Both the position numbers and the translations under genes were made by a program. Under the pieces are notes generated by a model that was given only the letters and a program-made list of their open reading frames with translations, was not told the DNA's origin and did no database searches. From assembly GCA_937901125.1 (NCBI GenBank), contig CALCGT010000024.1, positions 1 to 64,000 of the forward strand: a DNA stretch of 64,000 bases, in the 5' to 3' direction. Position 1 is the first letter of the stretch, and each line of letters opens with the position of its first letter. The stretch comes from an uncultured Clostridia bacterium. Lineage in GTDB: Bacteria > Bacillota > Clostridia > Lachnospirales > Anaerotignaceae. Below, piece by piece: positions 7,840 through 16,167 of this stretch.

Positions 7840-9276
7840 ATGGAGATCAAAGCTGGAACTACTGTCAAACCCGGCGATTCAGAGCTGGCAAGACAGTTGG
7901 AATATATTCGTGCCATTCGTGAGAAGAATGATGCTTTCGAAGCGGAAAATGGTCGGAAGAAGAAATTTTATTCTTTGGCTATGGGCTGCCAGATGAATGC
8001 TCACGATTCTGAAAAACTGGAAGGCATGCTTTCTGAAATGGGTTACGAACGGACAGATGTGGAAAAGGAAGCAGATTTTATCATCTACAATACCTGCTGT
8101 GTCCGTGAAAATGCCGAACTGAAGGTATATGGCAAGCTGGGCTGGCTGAAGCATTACAAAGAATCCAAAAACCCAGATGCCATCATTGCCCTGTGTGGCT
8201 GTATGATGCAGCAAGAAACAGTTCTTGCGACTCTGCGCCAGAAATATCGCTATGTGGATATCGTTTTTGGCACATTCAACCTGTATAAGCTGCCCGAACT
8301 GGTGGCAACTTGTATGGAAACAGGCGAAACGGTCTATGATATTTGGCAGGAGCATCAGGAAGTGGTGGAAGACCTGCCCGCTATCAGACATTTCCCTTAT
8401 AAAGCATCTGTCAACATCATGTTTGGCTGCAACAATTTCTGTTCTTACTGTATTGTGCCTTATGTGCGTGGCAGAGAACGCAGCCGTACGCCGGAGGATA
8501 TTCTGGCAGAAGTACGAAAATTGGCGGCGGACGGCGTAAAAGAAGTCATGCTGCTGGGTCAGAATGTAAATTCTTACGGAAAGAATCTGGAAAATCCCGT
8601 TTCCTTCGCAGAACTGCTGCGGATGGTGAACGAGGTGGAAGGTATTGAACGCATCCGTTTTATGACTTCTCACCCCAAGGATCTTTCCGATGAATTGATA
8701 AAAGCTATGGCGGAATGTGACAAAGTCTGCAAATATCTGCACCTGCCCGTACAGAGCGGTAGTGATGAGATTTTGAAACGCATGAACCGCCACTATACAA
8801 AGAAATCTTATATGGAATTGGTACACAAGGCGAGAGAGGCTATGCCTGATATCACGCTGAGTACCGATATCATCGTAGGTTTCCCCGGCGAAACGGAAGA
8901 AGATTTCCAGGAGACCCTGGATGTCATCCGGCAGTCTCGCTACAGTACAGCATTTACCTTCATCTATTCCAAGCGGACAGACACCCCTGCGGCGACCATG
9001 GAAAATCAGGTTCCTGAGAATGTGGTGAAAGACCGCTTTGATCGGATGCTGGATGTGCTGAATCCCATCGTTCATGAAGTACATCAGGAACAAGTGGGCA
9101 AGGTGATGACTGTATTTGCGGAAGAGACAAGCAAACAGGATAAATCCATCCTGACGGGCCGCGCTGACAATAATATGCTGGTGCATTTCCTCGGTACGGA
9201 AGATTTGATCGGGCAGATGATTCCCGTTAAAATCATCGATAACAAAACATTCTATTTAATTGGTGAAAGGATCTAA
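7840..9276 (+). CDS. miaB: tRNA-2-methylthio-N6-dimethylallyladenosine synthase MiaB
   Basis: A 478-residue radical-SAM methylthiotransferase that converts i6A37 to ms2i6A37 in tRNAs reading U-starting codons. It has the N-terminal UPF0004 domain with three cluster cysteines (ALGCQMN-type segment MGCQMNAHDSE, NTCCVRENAE, CGCMMQQE), the radical-SAM motif CNNFCSYC near residue 200, and a C-terminal TRAM domain. Length is close to other Firmicutes MiaB proteins, with a ~50-residue N-terminal extension usual for clostridia. A GAGAGG site precedes the ATG. Its substrate is made by MiaA, encoded 5 kb downstream in the same gene block. Confidence 0.97.
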   Translation: MEIKAGTTVKPGDSELARQLEYIRAIREKNDAFEAENGRKKKFYSLAMGCQMNAHDSEKLEGMLSEMGYERTDVEKEADFIIYNTCCVRENAELKVYGKLGWLKHYKESKNPDAIIALCGCMMQQETVLATLRQKYRYVDIVFGTFNLYKLPELVATCMETGETVYDIWQEHQEVVEDLPAIRHFPYKASVNIMFGCNNFCSYCIVPYVRGRERSRTPEDILAEVRKLAADGVKEVMLLGQNVNSYGKNLENPVSFAELLRMVNEVEGIERIRFMTSHPKDLSDELIKAMAECDKVCKYLHLPVQSGSDEILKRMNRHYTKKSYMELVHKAREAMPDITLSTDIIVGFPGETEEDFQETLDVIRQSRYSTAFTFIYSKRTDTPAATMENQVPENVVKDRFDRMLDVLNPIVHEVHQEQVGKVMTVFAEETSKQDKSILTGRADNNMLVHFLGTEDLIGQMIPVKIIDNKTFYLIGERI

Positions 9277-9287
9277 GGTGAGAAATT

Positions 9288-9692
9288 ATGGCAACAGTAT
9301 TTGAAATGGCAAGAGCATTGGGCGAAGAACTGCAGAAAACTCCTCAGGTAGAAGCACTGCTGGCTGCAAAAGAAGCATACGAAAAAGACCCCACAATCGC
9401 AAAGCTGGTAGAAGAATACACAAAAATGCATTATGATTTTGAAGCAAAAATGCAGGCTGGCGGTATCCCTGTAGAAGAACAGAGAGAATTCAACGAGAAA
9501 ATGAAAGCAAAAGGGGAAGCGATCAGAACAAATAAATTGGCTTCTGAATTGTTTGTTGCAGAACAGAACTTTAACAACTTTATGAATTCTGTATTCAGCA
9601 TTATCACAGCAACACTGACAGGGGAAGAACCTGAAGCTGCCGGTGGCTGCGACCCTAGCTGCTGCTCTTCTTGCGGCGGCGGCTGCCACTAA
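9288..9692 (+). CDS. YlbF-family protein with Cys-rich tail
   Basis: A 134-residue helical protein of the YlbF/YmcA (Com_YlbF, RicF/RicA) family. In Bacillus, members form a Y-complex with YaaT that promotes RNase Y-dependent mRNA maturation and carries iron-sulfur clusters. Residues ~1-115 are predicted coiled helices and the end is GGCDPSCCSSCGGGCH, with five cysteines and a histidine, well suited to bind a metal or cluster. It lies 11 bp after miaB and 102 bp before mutS, so it is probably co-transcribed with miaB. The family call is firm; the clustering role of the tail is inference. Confidence 0.85.
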   Translation: MATVFEMARALGEELQKTPQVEALLAAKEAYEKDPTIAKLVEEYTKMHYDFEAKMQAGGIPVEEQREFNEKMKAKGEAIRTNKLASELFVAEQNFNNFMNSVFSIITATLTGEEPEAAGGCDPSCCSSCGGGCH

Positions 9693-9717
9693 TCGTTTCG
9701 TAGATATTGTTTTTTTG

Positions 9718-9757
9718 CCCGAATGGGGGAAAGTGCGTGCATTTTCCTCTATTCGGG
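9718..9757 (+). promoter_or_regulatory. Strong hairpin in the mutS leader
   Basis: CCCGAAT (9718-9724) pairs with ATTCGGG (9751-9757). Inside, after a 3x3 internal loop, GGAAAGTGC (9728-9736) pairs with GCATTTTCC (9739-9747). There is no following T run, so it looks like an mRNA structure rather than a terminator. Confidence 0.6.
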
Positions 9758-9794
9758 TATGCTTGTAAAAAAGGGAGAAGGAGGAAGTTCATCC

Positions 9795-12416
9795 ATGGCG
9801 AAGATCACACCCATGATGCAGCAATACTTTGAGATCAAAGAAAACTATAAGCATTGCCTGCTTTTTTTTCGTTTAGGGGATTTTTATGAAATGTTTTTTG
9901 AGGATGCCGTTATCGCATCCAAGGAACTGGAGATTACCCTGACGGGAAAAGACTGGGGGCAGGAAGAAAGAGCCCCTATGTGTGGCGTGCCTTTCCATTC
10001 CGCAGACGGGTATATTGCCCGCCTGATCGAAAAGGGCTACAAGGTGGCGATCTGCGAACAGGTGGAAGACCCCAAGGCGGCAAAGGGCTTGGTAAAGCGG
10101 GATGTTGTCCGCGTCATCACCCCCGGGACGGTGGTAGACAATACCGTTTTGGATGAAACCAAAAATAACTACATCCTTTCCGTTTACAGCAGCAACAGCG
10201 GCTATGGCATTGCAGTCTGCGATGTCACTACCGGTGAATTCCAGACAACGGAATTTGGCAGCATACAGGCGGCGGCAAAAATTCTGGATGAAACGGCTCG
10301 CTTTTCCCCTGCGGAGCTGATCTGCAATGGGGAGTTCCTGAATAGCCCTCTGGCGAAGGAGATTGAGCAGAGATTTCGCTTATACCTCAACGATATCGAC
10401 AGCCGTATGTATGATTACAATACTGCGAAGGATACCCTGCAGAAGCATTTCAAGGTGAAGTCTTTGGAAGGCTTTGGGCTGAAGAAAAAGATAATGGCTG
10501 TTTCTGCTTCCGGCGCTTTGATGTGGTATCTGAATGAGACACAGAAGAATGATTTAAGCCATATTTCCACTCTGAAGTATTACACCACAGGGGATTTCAT
10601 GCTGCTGGATGTTTCCAGCCGCAGGAATCTGGAACTGACGGAGACCATGCGGGAAAAGAATAAAAAAGGCTCTTTGCTGAGCGTGGTGGACAAGACCCAG
10701 ACAGCCATGGGCGCAAGACTCTTGCGGAAATGGGTGGAACAGCCCCTCCTTTCCATGGAAGAGATCAATAAACGTCTGGATGGGGTAGAGGAACTTTTTG
10801 ACGATTTGTTCCTGCGGGAAGAAATCAAGGAGATTCTTCGTTCCATGTACGATTTTGAACGTATCATGTCCCGTGTGGTCTATCAGAATGCCAATGCCAG
10901 AGATTTGGCGGCACTGAAAAATTCCATCGAAAATCTGCCTCTGCTGAAAAATATTCTGAGCCGCTGCGAAAGCCCTTATCTGATGGAACTCCATGAACAG
11001 CTGGATCCTTTGGAAAATATTCATCAGCTGATTTCTCAGGCCATCGTGGAAGACCCTCCCTTCTCTGTTCGAGAGGGCGGCATGATTCGGGAAGGCTTCA
11101 ATGACGAATTGGATACCTATATGAAAGCCAAGAAAAACGGCACCACATGGATCAAAGAACTGGAAGAACAAGAAAGAGAAAAAACAGGGATTAAAAACCT
11201 GAAAGTGCGCTACAATAAGGTTTTTGGCTATTATATCGAGATCACTAAATCTAATCTGGAAATGGTGCCCGAAACCTACATTCGCAAGCAGACCCTTGCC
11301 AATGCAGAACGTTTCATCACCCCTGAACTGAAGGAACTGGAAGAACTGATTTTAGGGGCGGAAGATAAGATCACCACATTGGAATACGATATGTTCTGTG
11401 AAATCCGCAATGCCGTTGCGGCGGAAGTGGAACGCATCCAGTTTTGTGCTTACATCGTTTCTGTCATCGACTGCCTGCAGTCTCTGGGGGAAGTTGCCCA
11501 GAGCATGAATTATACAAAGCCTGTGGTGGATGATGGGGACATCATCGAAATCAAAGGCGGCAGACACCCTGTGGTGGAAAAAATGATGGACGGGCAGTTT
11601 ATCCCCAATGATACATACCTCGATCAGGAGGATACCCGACTGGCTATCATCACAGGCCCCAATATGGCGGGGAAATCTACATATATGCGGCAGACGGCTC
11701 TGATTGTGCTGATGGCGCAAATCGGCAGTTTTGTTCCTGCGGAAGAAGCTCATATCGGTATTGTAGACCGTATTTTTACCCGTGTGGGTGCTTCTGATGA
11801 CCTGAGCGCAGGACAGAGTACCTTTATGGTGGAAATGACGGAAGTGGCGAATATTCTGAACAACGCCACTAGCAAAAGTCTGCTGATTTTGGATGAGATC
11901 GGCCGTGGCACTAGCACCTTCGATGGCCTGTCCATTGCCTGGGCGGTGCTGGAATATATCGCCGATACAAAGCAGATTGGCGCAAAGACTCTCTTTGCCA
12001 CCCATTATCATGAGCTCAGCGAACTGGAAGGAAAGCTTTCCGGTGTGAAGAATTATTGTATTGCCGTACAGGAGCAGGGGGAAGATATCATTTTCCTGCG
12101 AAAGATTCAGCGGGGCGGTGCGGACCACAGCTATGGGGTGCAGGTAGCCCGTCTGGCAGGCTTGCCCAATAAAGTCATCCGTCGCAGCGGTCAGATCCTG
12201 AAACAGCTGAACGCAGCGGATATTACAAAAAAAGCGAAAAAAATTGCTGTAGAATCCAAGGAACAGATGGAAGAAACAGCGAAGCAGATAGATATGTTTA
12301 ACATGGCGGAAACCCAGTTGGCTGATGAACTGAGCAAGCTGGACGTGATGGCCATGACCCCTATCGAAGCCCTGCAGACCCTTTTTGAACTGCAGAAAAA
12401 GGCAAAGGGGATGTAA
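9795..12416 (+). CDS. mutS: DNA mismatch repair protein MutS
   Basis: An 873-residue mismatch-recognition ATPase. The N-terminal domain carries FFRLGDFYEMFFEDA with the Phe-x-Glu mismatch wedge. Connector, lever and clamp domains follow, then the ABC-type ATPase with Walker A GPNMAGKSTYMRQ (~residue 621), Walker B LLILDEIGRGTSTFDG and a helix-turn-helix dimer region. The frame is open back to 9723, but AGAAGGAGG at 9775-9783 directs the ATG at 9795, whose product begins MAKITPMMQQYFEIK, the normal MutS start. mutL follows after 23 bp, so the pair is one operon. Confidence 0.98.
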   Translation: MAKITPMMQQYFEIKENYKHCLLFFRLGDFYEMFFEDAVIASKELEITLTGKDWGQEERAPMCGVPFHSADGYIARLIEKGYKVAICEQVEDPKAAKGLVKRDVVRVITPGTVVDNTVLDETKNNYILSVYSSNSGYGIAVCDVTTGEFQTTEFGSIQAAAKILDETARFSPAELICNGEFLNSPLAKEIEQRFRLYLNDIDSRMYDYNTAKDTLQKHFKVKSLEGFGLKKKIMAVSASGALMWYLNETQKNDLSHISTLKYYTTGDFMLLDVSSRRNLELTETMREKNKKGSLLSVVDKTQTAMGARLLRKWVEQPLLSMEEINKRLDGVEELFDDLFLREEIKEILRSMYDFERIMSRVVYQNANARDLAALKNSIENLPLLKNILSRCESPYLMELHEQLDPLENIHQLISQAIVEDPPFSVREGGMIREGFNDELDTYMKAKKNGTTWIKELEEQEREKTGIKNLKVRYNKVFGYYIEITKSNLEMVPETYIRKQTLANAERFITPELKELEELILGAEDKITTLEYDMFCEIRNAVAAEVERIQFCAYIVSVIDCLQSLGEVAQSMNYTKPVVDDGDIIEIKGGRHPVVEKMMDGQFIPNDTYLDQEDTRLAIITGPNMAGKSTYMRQTALIVLMAQIGSFVPAEEAHIGIVDRIFTRVGASDDLSAGQSTFMVEMTEVANILNNATSKSLLILDEIGRGTSTFDGLSIAWAVLEYIADTKQIGAKTLFATHYHELSELEGKLSGVKNYCIAVQEQGEDIIFLRKIQRGGADHSYGVQVARLAGLPNKVIRRSGQILKQLNAADITKKAKKIAVESKEQMEETAKQIDMFNMAETQLADELSKLDVMAMTPIEALQTLFELQKKAKGM

Positions 12417-12439
12417 GCTTTTGAGGAAGGAGGAGACAC

Positions 12440-14470
12440 ATGAAGAAAATTCGACTGCTGGATTCCAAAACCATCAATAAAATAGCGGCAGGGGAAGTGG
12501 TAGAATCTCCCAAATCCGTGGTAAAGGAACTGACGGAAAACGCCGTTGACGCCGGTGCCAGCAGTGTGACTGTGGAGATCAGGGAAGGCGGCATTTCCTA
12601 TATCCGTGTGGCGGATAACGGCTGCGGTATCCCCAAGGAACAGGTGAAGTCCGCATTTCTGCGCCATGCCACCAGTAAAATGAGCCAGATCGAAGATTTG
12701 GAGCATATTTTTACTTTGGGATTCCGTGGGGAAGCGTTGGCCAGTATTGCTGCTGTGGCACAGGTTGAAATGCTGACAAAGACTATGGATGAGGAAACAG
12801 GCACCCGTATCTGCATCAATGCCGGAGAAATCGAAGTCATGGAAGATACTGCCTGCAGAGAAGGTACATCCATTACGGTCAAAAATCTCTTCTATAACGT
12901 CCCGGCCCGCAGAAAATTTCTGAAAAAGCCTGCCACTGAAAGCGGTCATGTTTCCGATTTGGTGAACAAGATCGCCTTAGGGCATCCCGAAGTGGCAATC
13001 CATTATATCAACAATGACACAACGGTGCTACATACGGCTGGCAACAACGACCCCAAAACGGCAGTGTTCTATGTGTATGGCAAGGATGCGGCGAACAATA
13101 TGATGCCGATTGTCTATAAAAAAGGTGAATATGCCGTCAGCGGCTTGATTGGCAAGCCGGAACTTTGCAGAGCCAACCGCAACTATGAAAACCTTTTTAT
13201 CAACGGCAGATTTATCAAGAATCAGGTGGTTTCCTCTGCGGTGGAGGATGCTTATAAAACGAAGCTTTTGATCGGCAAATTCCCTGTGTTCGTGCTGAAT
13301 TTGGAGGTGGAACCTGCTCTGGTGGATGTAAACGTTCATCCCGCCAAGCTGGAAGTCCGCTTTAAAAACGATGATGAAGTTTATGAATTCTTCTATACGG
13401 CGGTTTCCAAGGCATTGCAGGAAACAGTGCTGATTCCCAAGGCGGTTTTGGAAAAGAAGTCCAAGGAAAAACAGCCAGAGCCGGAACAGCAGACTTTGGA
13501 GGATGCACCAACGAAGCAGGAGCCTGCCAAAGAAATGCCACGAGCCCAGGAAAGCACCGGGACAAAGCCGGAACAGGAAAAATCGAAATTCGAACAGTTC
13601 AACCTGTCCAAAGCAGAACATCCAAAAGCAGAAAAAACTGCGGAATCTAGGAAACCTTCTTTGGCTGAAAAAACCTCTTTGGGCGGAGGTCGAAGTGTAG
13701 ACGAATTGCTGAAACGAAAAACTGTACCCAGCGGCGTTGCTCAGAAGGTTGAGCCTTATCTGAAAAAGGAACTTGTGCAGGAAAGAGAAACAGCAAAGGC
13801 AGAACCTGTAAAGACGCAGGAAGCATCAAAACAGGAAGAAATCAAAATCTCCGCTGCAAAAGAGGAAAGGAAAGAGGAAAAGAAGCCTTTCTTCCAGAAT
13901 TATAAAATCGTCGGACAGGTGTTCCGTACCTACTGGATTATGGAGCAAGGGGAATGTCTCTATCTCATCGATCAGCATGCGGCCCATGAACGCATTCTTT
14001 TTGAAGAGCTGATGAACCGGTTCAAAGAGGAACAGGTAGTTTCCCAGCGAATGCTGACCCCCCTGATGTTAAATCTGACACCCATGGAAACCGGGGTTTT
14101 GAAGGACAATAAAGACCTTCTGGAAAGCTTCGGCTTTGAACTGGAGGACTTTGGCGGGAAATACGCTTTGCGGGCTACGCCCTATCTGCTGCAGAACCCC
14201 AGCAGTATCGGTTTCTTTACAGATATTCTGGACAGGCTGGCGGAGGAGCGTATCTCAAACGTATATGATACGAAAATATTGGCGGTGGCTACCATGGCGT
14301 GTAAAGCAGCAGTAAAAGGCCATGATGTGCTGAGTATGAGAGAGGCGGAAGCCCTCATCCATCAGCTGCTCAAGCTAGAACATCCCTTTACTTGCCCCCA
14401 TGGCAGACCGACCATCATTGAATTGACAAAATATGAAATGGAAAAAATGTTCAAACGTATCCAGAATTGA
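12440..14470 (+). CDS. mutL: DNA mismatch repair protein MutL (endonuclease type)
   Basis: A 676-residue GHKL ATPase. N-terminal motifs are ENAVDAGA, DNGCGIP and GFRGEALASI. A Lys/Glu/Pro-rich linker of ~130 residues (about 340-470) follows, then the C-terminal dimerisation and nicking domain with DQHAAHERILFEE (the DQHA-x2-E-x4-E metal motif) and CPHGRPT. These show an intrinsically nicking MutL, as expected in bacteria without MutH/Dam. The ribosome site is GGAAGGAGG before the ATG. It is translated with mutS, and the miaA start lies 28 bp after its stop. Confidence 0.98.
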   Translation: MKKIRLLDSKTINKIAAGEVVESPKSVVKELTENAVDAGASSVTVEIREGGISYIRVADNGCGIPKEQVKSAFLRHATSKMSQIEDLEHIFTLGFRGEALASIAAVAQVEMLTKTMDEETGTRICINAGEIEVMEDTACREGTSITVKNLFYNVPARRKFLKKPATESGHVSDLVNKIALGHPEVAIHYINNDTTVLHTAGNNDPKTAVFYVYGKDAANNMMPIVYKKGEYAVSGLIGKPELCRANRNYENLFINGRFIKNQVVSSAVEDAYKTKLLIGKFPVFVLNLEVEPALVDVNVHPAKLEVRFKNDDEVYEFFYTAVSKALQETVLIPKAVLEKKSKEKQPEPEQQTLEDAPTKQEPAKEMPRAQESTGTKPEQEKSKFEQFNLSKAEHPKAEKTAESRKPSLAEKTSLGGGRSVDELLKRKTVPSGVAQKVEPYLKKELVQERETAKAEPVKTQEASKQEEIKISAAKEERKEEKKPFFQNYKIVGQVFRTYWIMEQGECLYLIDQHAAHERILFEELMNRFKEEQVVSQRMLTPLMLNLTPMETGVLKDNKDLLESFGFELEDFGGKYALRATPYLLQNPSSIGFFTDILDRLAEERISNVYDTKILAVATMACKAAVKGHDVLSMREAEALIHQLLKLEHPFTCPHGRPTIIELTKYEMEKMFKRIQN

Positions 14471-14498
14471 ACGGATTCCAGAAGAAAAAGGTGAGTTT

Positions 14499-15437
14499 AT
14501 GAAAAGACCACTGATCGTCATTGGCGGGCCCACCGCTTGCGGCAAAACAGGATTTTCCATCAAGCTGGCGAAAGAGATCGGCGGGGAGATCATTTCCGCG
14601 GATTCCATGCAGGTATACAGATATATGGATATTGGGACGGCGAAGGTGACCCCAGAGGAAACCGATGGCGTGCCCCATTATCTCATCGATGAATTCGATC
14701 CTGATGAAGAATACAATGTGATGATCTTCCAGCAAAAGGCGAAAGCCTATATGGAGGAGATCTGGGCAAAAGGAAAGATTCCCATTCTTGTTGGCGGCAC
14801 GGGCTTCTATATCAATGCTCTTTTGTATGATAATGATTTCACGGAAACGGAGAACGACACCTCCTATCGTGAAGAATGTTACAAACTGGCCCAGGAACAG
14901 GGTCCCGAAGCGCTTTACGAAAGATTGCAGAAAATCGACCCTGAATATGCCGCAAACATCCATGCAAATAATGTGAAGCGTGTGATCCGTGCTTTGGAAT
15001 ACCATTACCTGACAGGGCAGAAGTTTTCCGAACATAACGCAGAGCAAAAGGAAAAGGAAACGCCCTACGATGCAGCAGTCATCATTCTAACCATGGACAG
15101 AGAAAAGCTTTACGAGCGCATCGAACTGCGGATCGATTTGATGCTGGAGCAAGGGCTGCTGGAAGAAGTGAAGAGACTGCTGGACAGGGGATATGCACCC
15201 GATCTGATTTCCATGCAGGGCATCGGTTACAAAGAGTTCATTCCCTATTTTAACGGGGAATGTACCTTAGAAGAAGCCGTGACACAGCTGAAAACCAACA
15301 CCAGACGTTTTGCAAAACGGCAATTGACCTGGTTCCGGCGACAGATCGATGGCCTTTGGGTAGACCTGAGCAGGGCTACAGGCGAAGATGCCATGGAGGA
15401 TGTGCTGGATTATTTAAAGGAAGGGAACATATTGTAA
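14499..15437 (+). CDS. miaA: tRNA dimethylallyltransferase MiaA
   Basis: A 312-residue enzyme transferring the dimethylallyl group of DMAPP to A37 of tRNA, giving i6A, the substrate of MiaB. It begins MKRPLIVIGGPTACGKTG with a P-loop, followed by ISADSMQVYRYMDIGTAK and VGGTGFYINALL; all are MiaA hallmarks. The frame is open from 14433 inside mutL, but AAAAGGTGAG at 14486-14495 selects the ATG at 14499. The mutS-mutL-miaA order is common in clostridia. DMAPP comes from the MEP pathway, two enzymes of which (dxr, ispG) are also encoded in this window. Confidence 0.97.
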   Translation: MKRPLIVIGGPTACGKTGFSIKLAKEIGGEIISADSMQVYRYMDIGTAKVTPEETDGVPHYLIDEFDPDEEYNVMIFQQKAKAYMEEIWAKGKIPILVGGTGFYINALLYDNDFTETENDTSYREECYKLAQEQGPEALYERLQKIDPEYAANIHANNVKRVIRALEYHYLTGQKFSEHNAEQKEKETPYDAAVIILTMDREKLYERIELRIDLMLEQGLLEEVKRLLDRGYAPDLISMQGIGYKEFIPYFNGECTLEEAVTQLKTNTRRFAKRQLTWFRRQIDGLWVDLSRATGEDAMEDVLDYLKEGNIL

Positions 15438-15473
15438 CATACGGGGAAATCTATCCGCAAAGAAGGGATTCGT

Positions 15474-16167
15474 ATGTGGTCGACCCTTTGGTTCGATTAT
15501 ACTTTTTTTGAATTATATGCTTATTTTATGATCTACAGCTTTCTGGGCTGGGCAATGGAATCGGCTTTTGTATCCATCACCACAAAGAAATGGGTCAATC
15601 GTGGGTTTGTCAATGGTTCCATGTGTCCCATTTATGGCACAGGTGCATTGCTGATCATCCTTGCCCCGGGGCCAGTGGCAGAAAGCATCCCCCTGTTGTT
15701 TTGGGGTGGTTTTCTCATTGCCACTGTGGTAGAATACCTCATTGGGGCCGCCATGGAAAAGCTGTTCCATGCCACATGGTAGGATTATTCAGAGAAACCA
15801 TTCAATATCAAAGGACGTGTCTGTCTGGAGCGTTCTTTGGAATGGGGGATCATATCTGCTGTTGTGATGCGGGTGGTACAGCCTGCGTCTTGCAGGCCTT
15901 GTGGCAGCAATCCCCAGAACCTGTGGCGAATTGGTGGGTACACTGCTTCTGGCATACCTGGCAGTGGATACCACTATCACGGCGCTGCATGTCCTGCGGT
16001 TCAATGAAAAACTGGCAGCCCTCAGCGAGTCCCATGCTCATCTGAGGGAAAAACTGGAAGGCACTAAGTTCTATGGTACCCGACAGGAGATCATTGCTCA
16101 CTTTGAAAATATGCCCGCGGTAGAAATGCTTCGGGAACTAATGGAAAAAGCAGAAAGGAGTTTCGAA
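15474..16167 (+). pseudogene. Broken CmpB-type 'putative ABC transporter permease' gene
   Basis: A start region of 102 codons (LYAYFMIYSFLGWAMES, then GFVNGSMCPIYGTGAL) matches the ABC_trans_CmpB membrane family. It ends at a TAG (15780-15782) exactly where relatives have Trp-Trp-Asp-Tyr: the codon after TGG is TAG instead of TGG. The same frame continues DYSEKPFNIKGRVCLERSLE, as in the family. About 100 bp later (near 15875-15890) the homology shifts frame to GLVAAIPRTCGELVGTLLLA. No stop separates that last part from dacA. One nonsense change, one frameshift and a lost stop indicate a pseudogene, unless they are sequencing errors. Confidence 0.75.

Noticed and set aside
7879..9186. A 435-codon open frame opposite miaB
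   Set aside because: It is fully antisense to miaB and its product has no recognisable domain.
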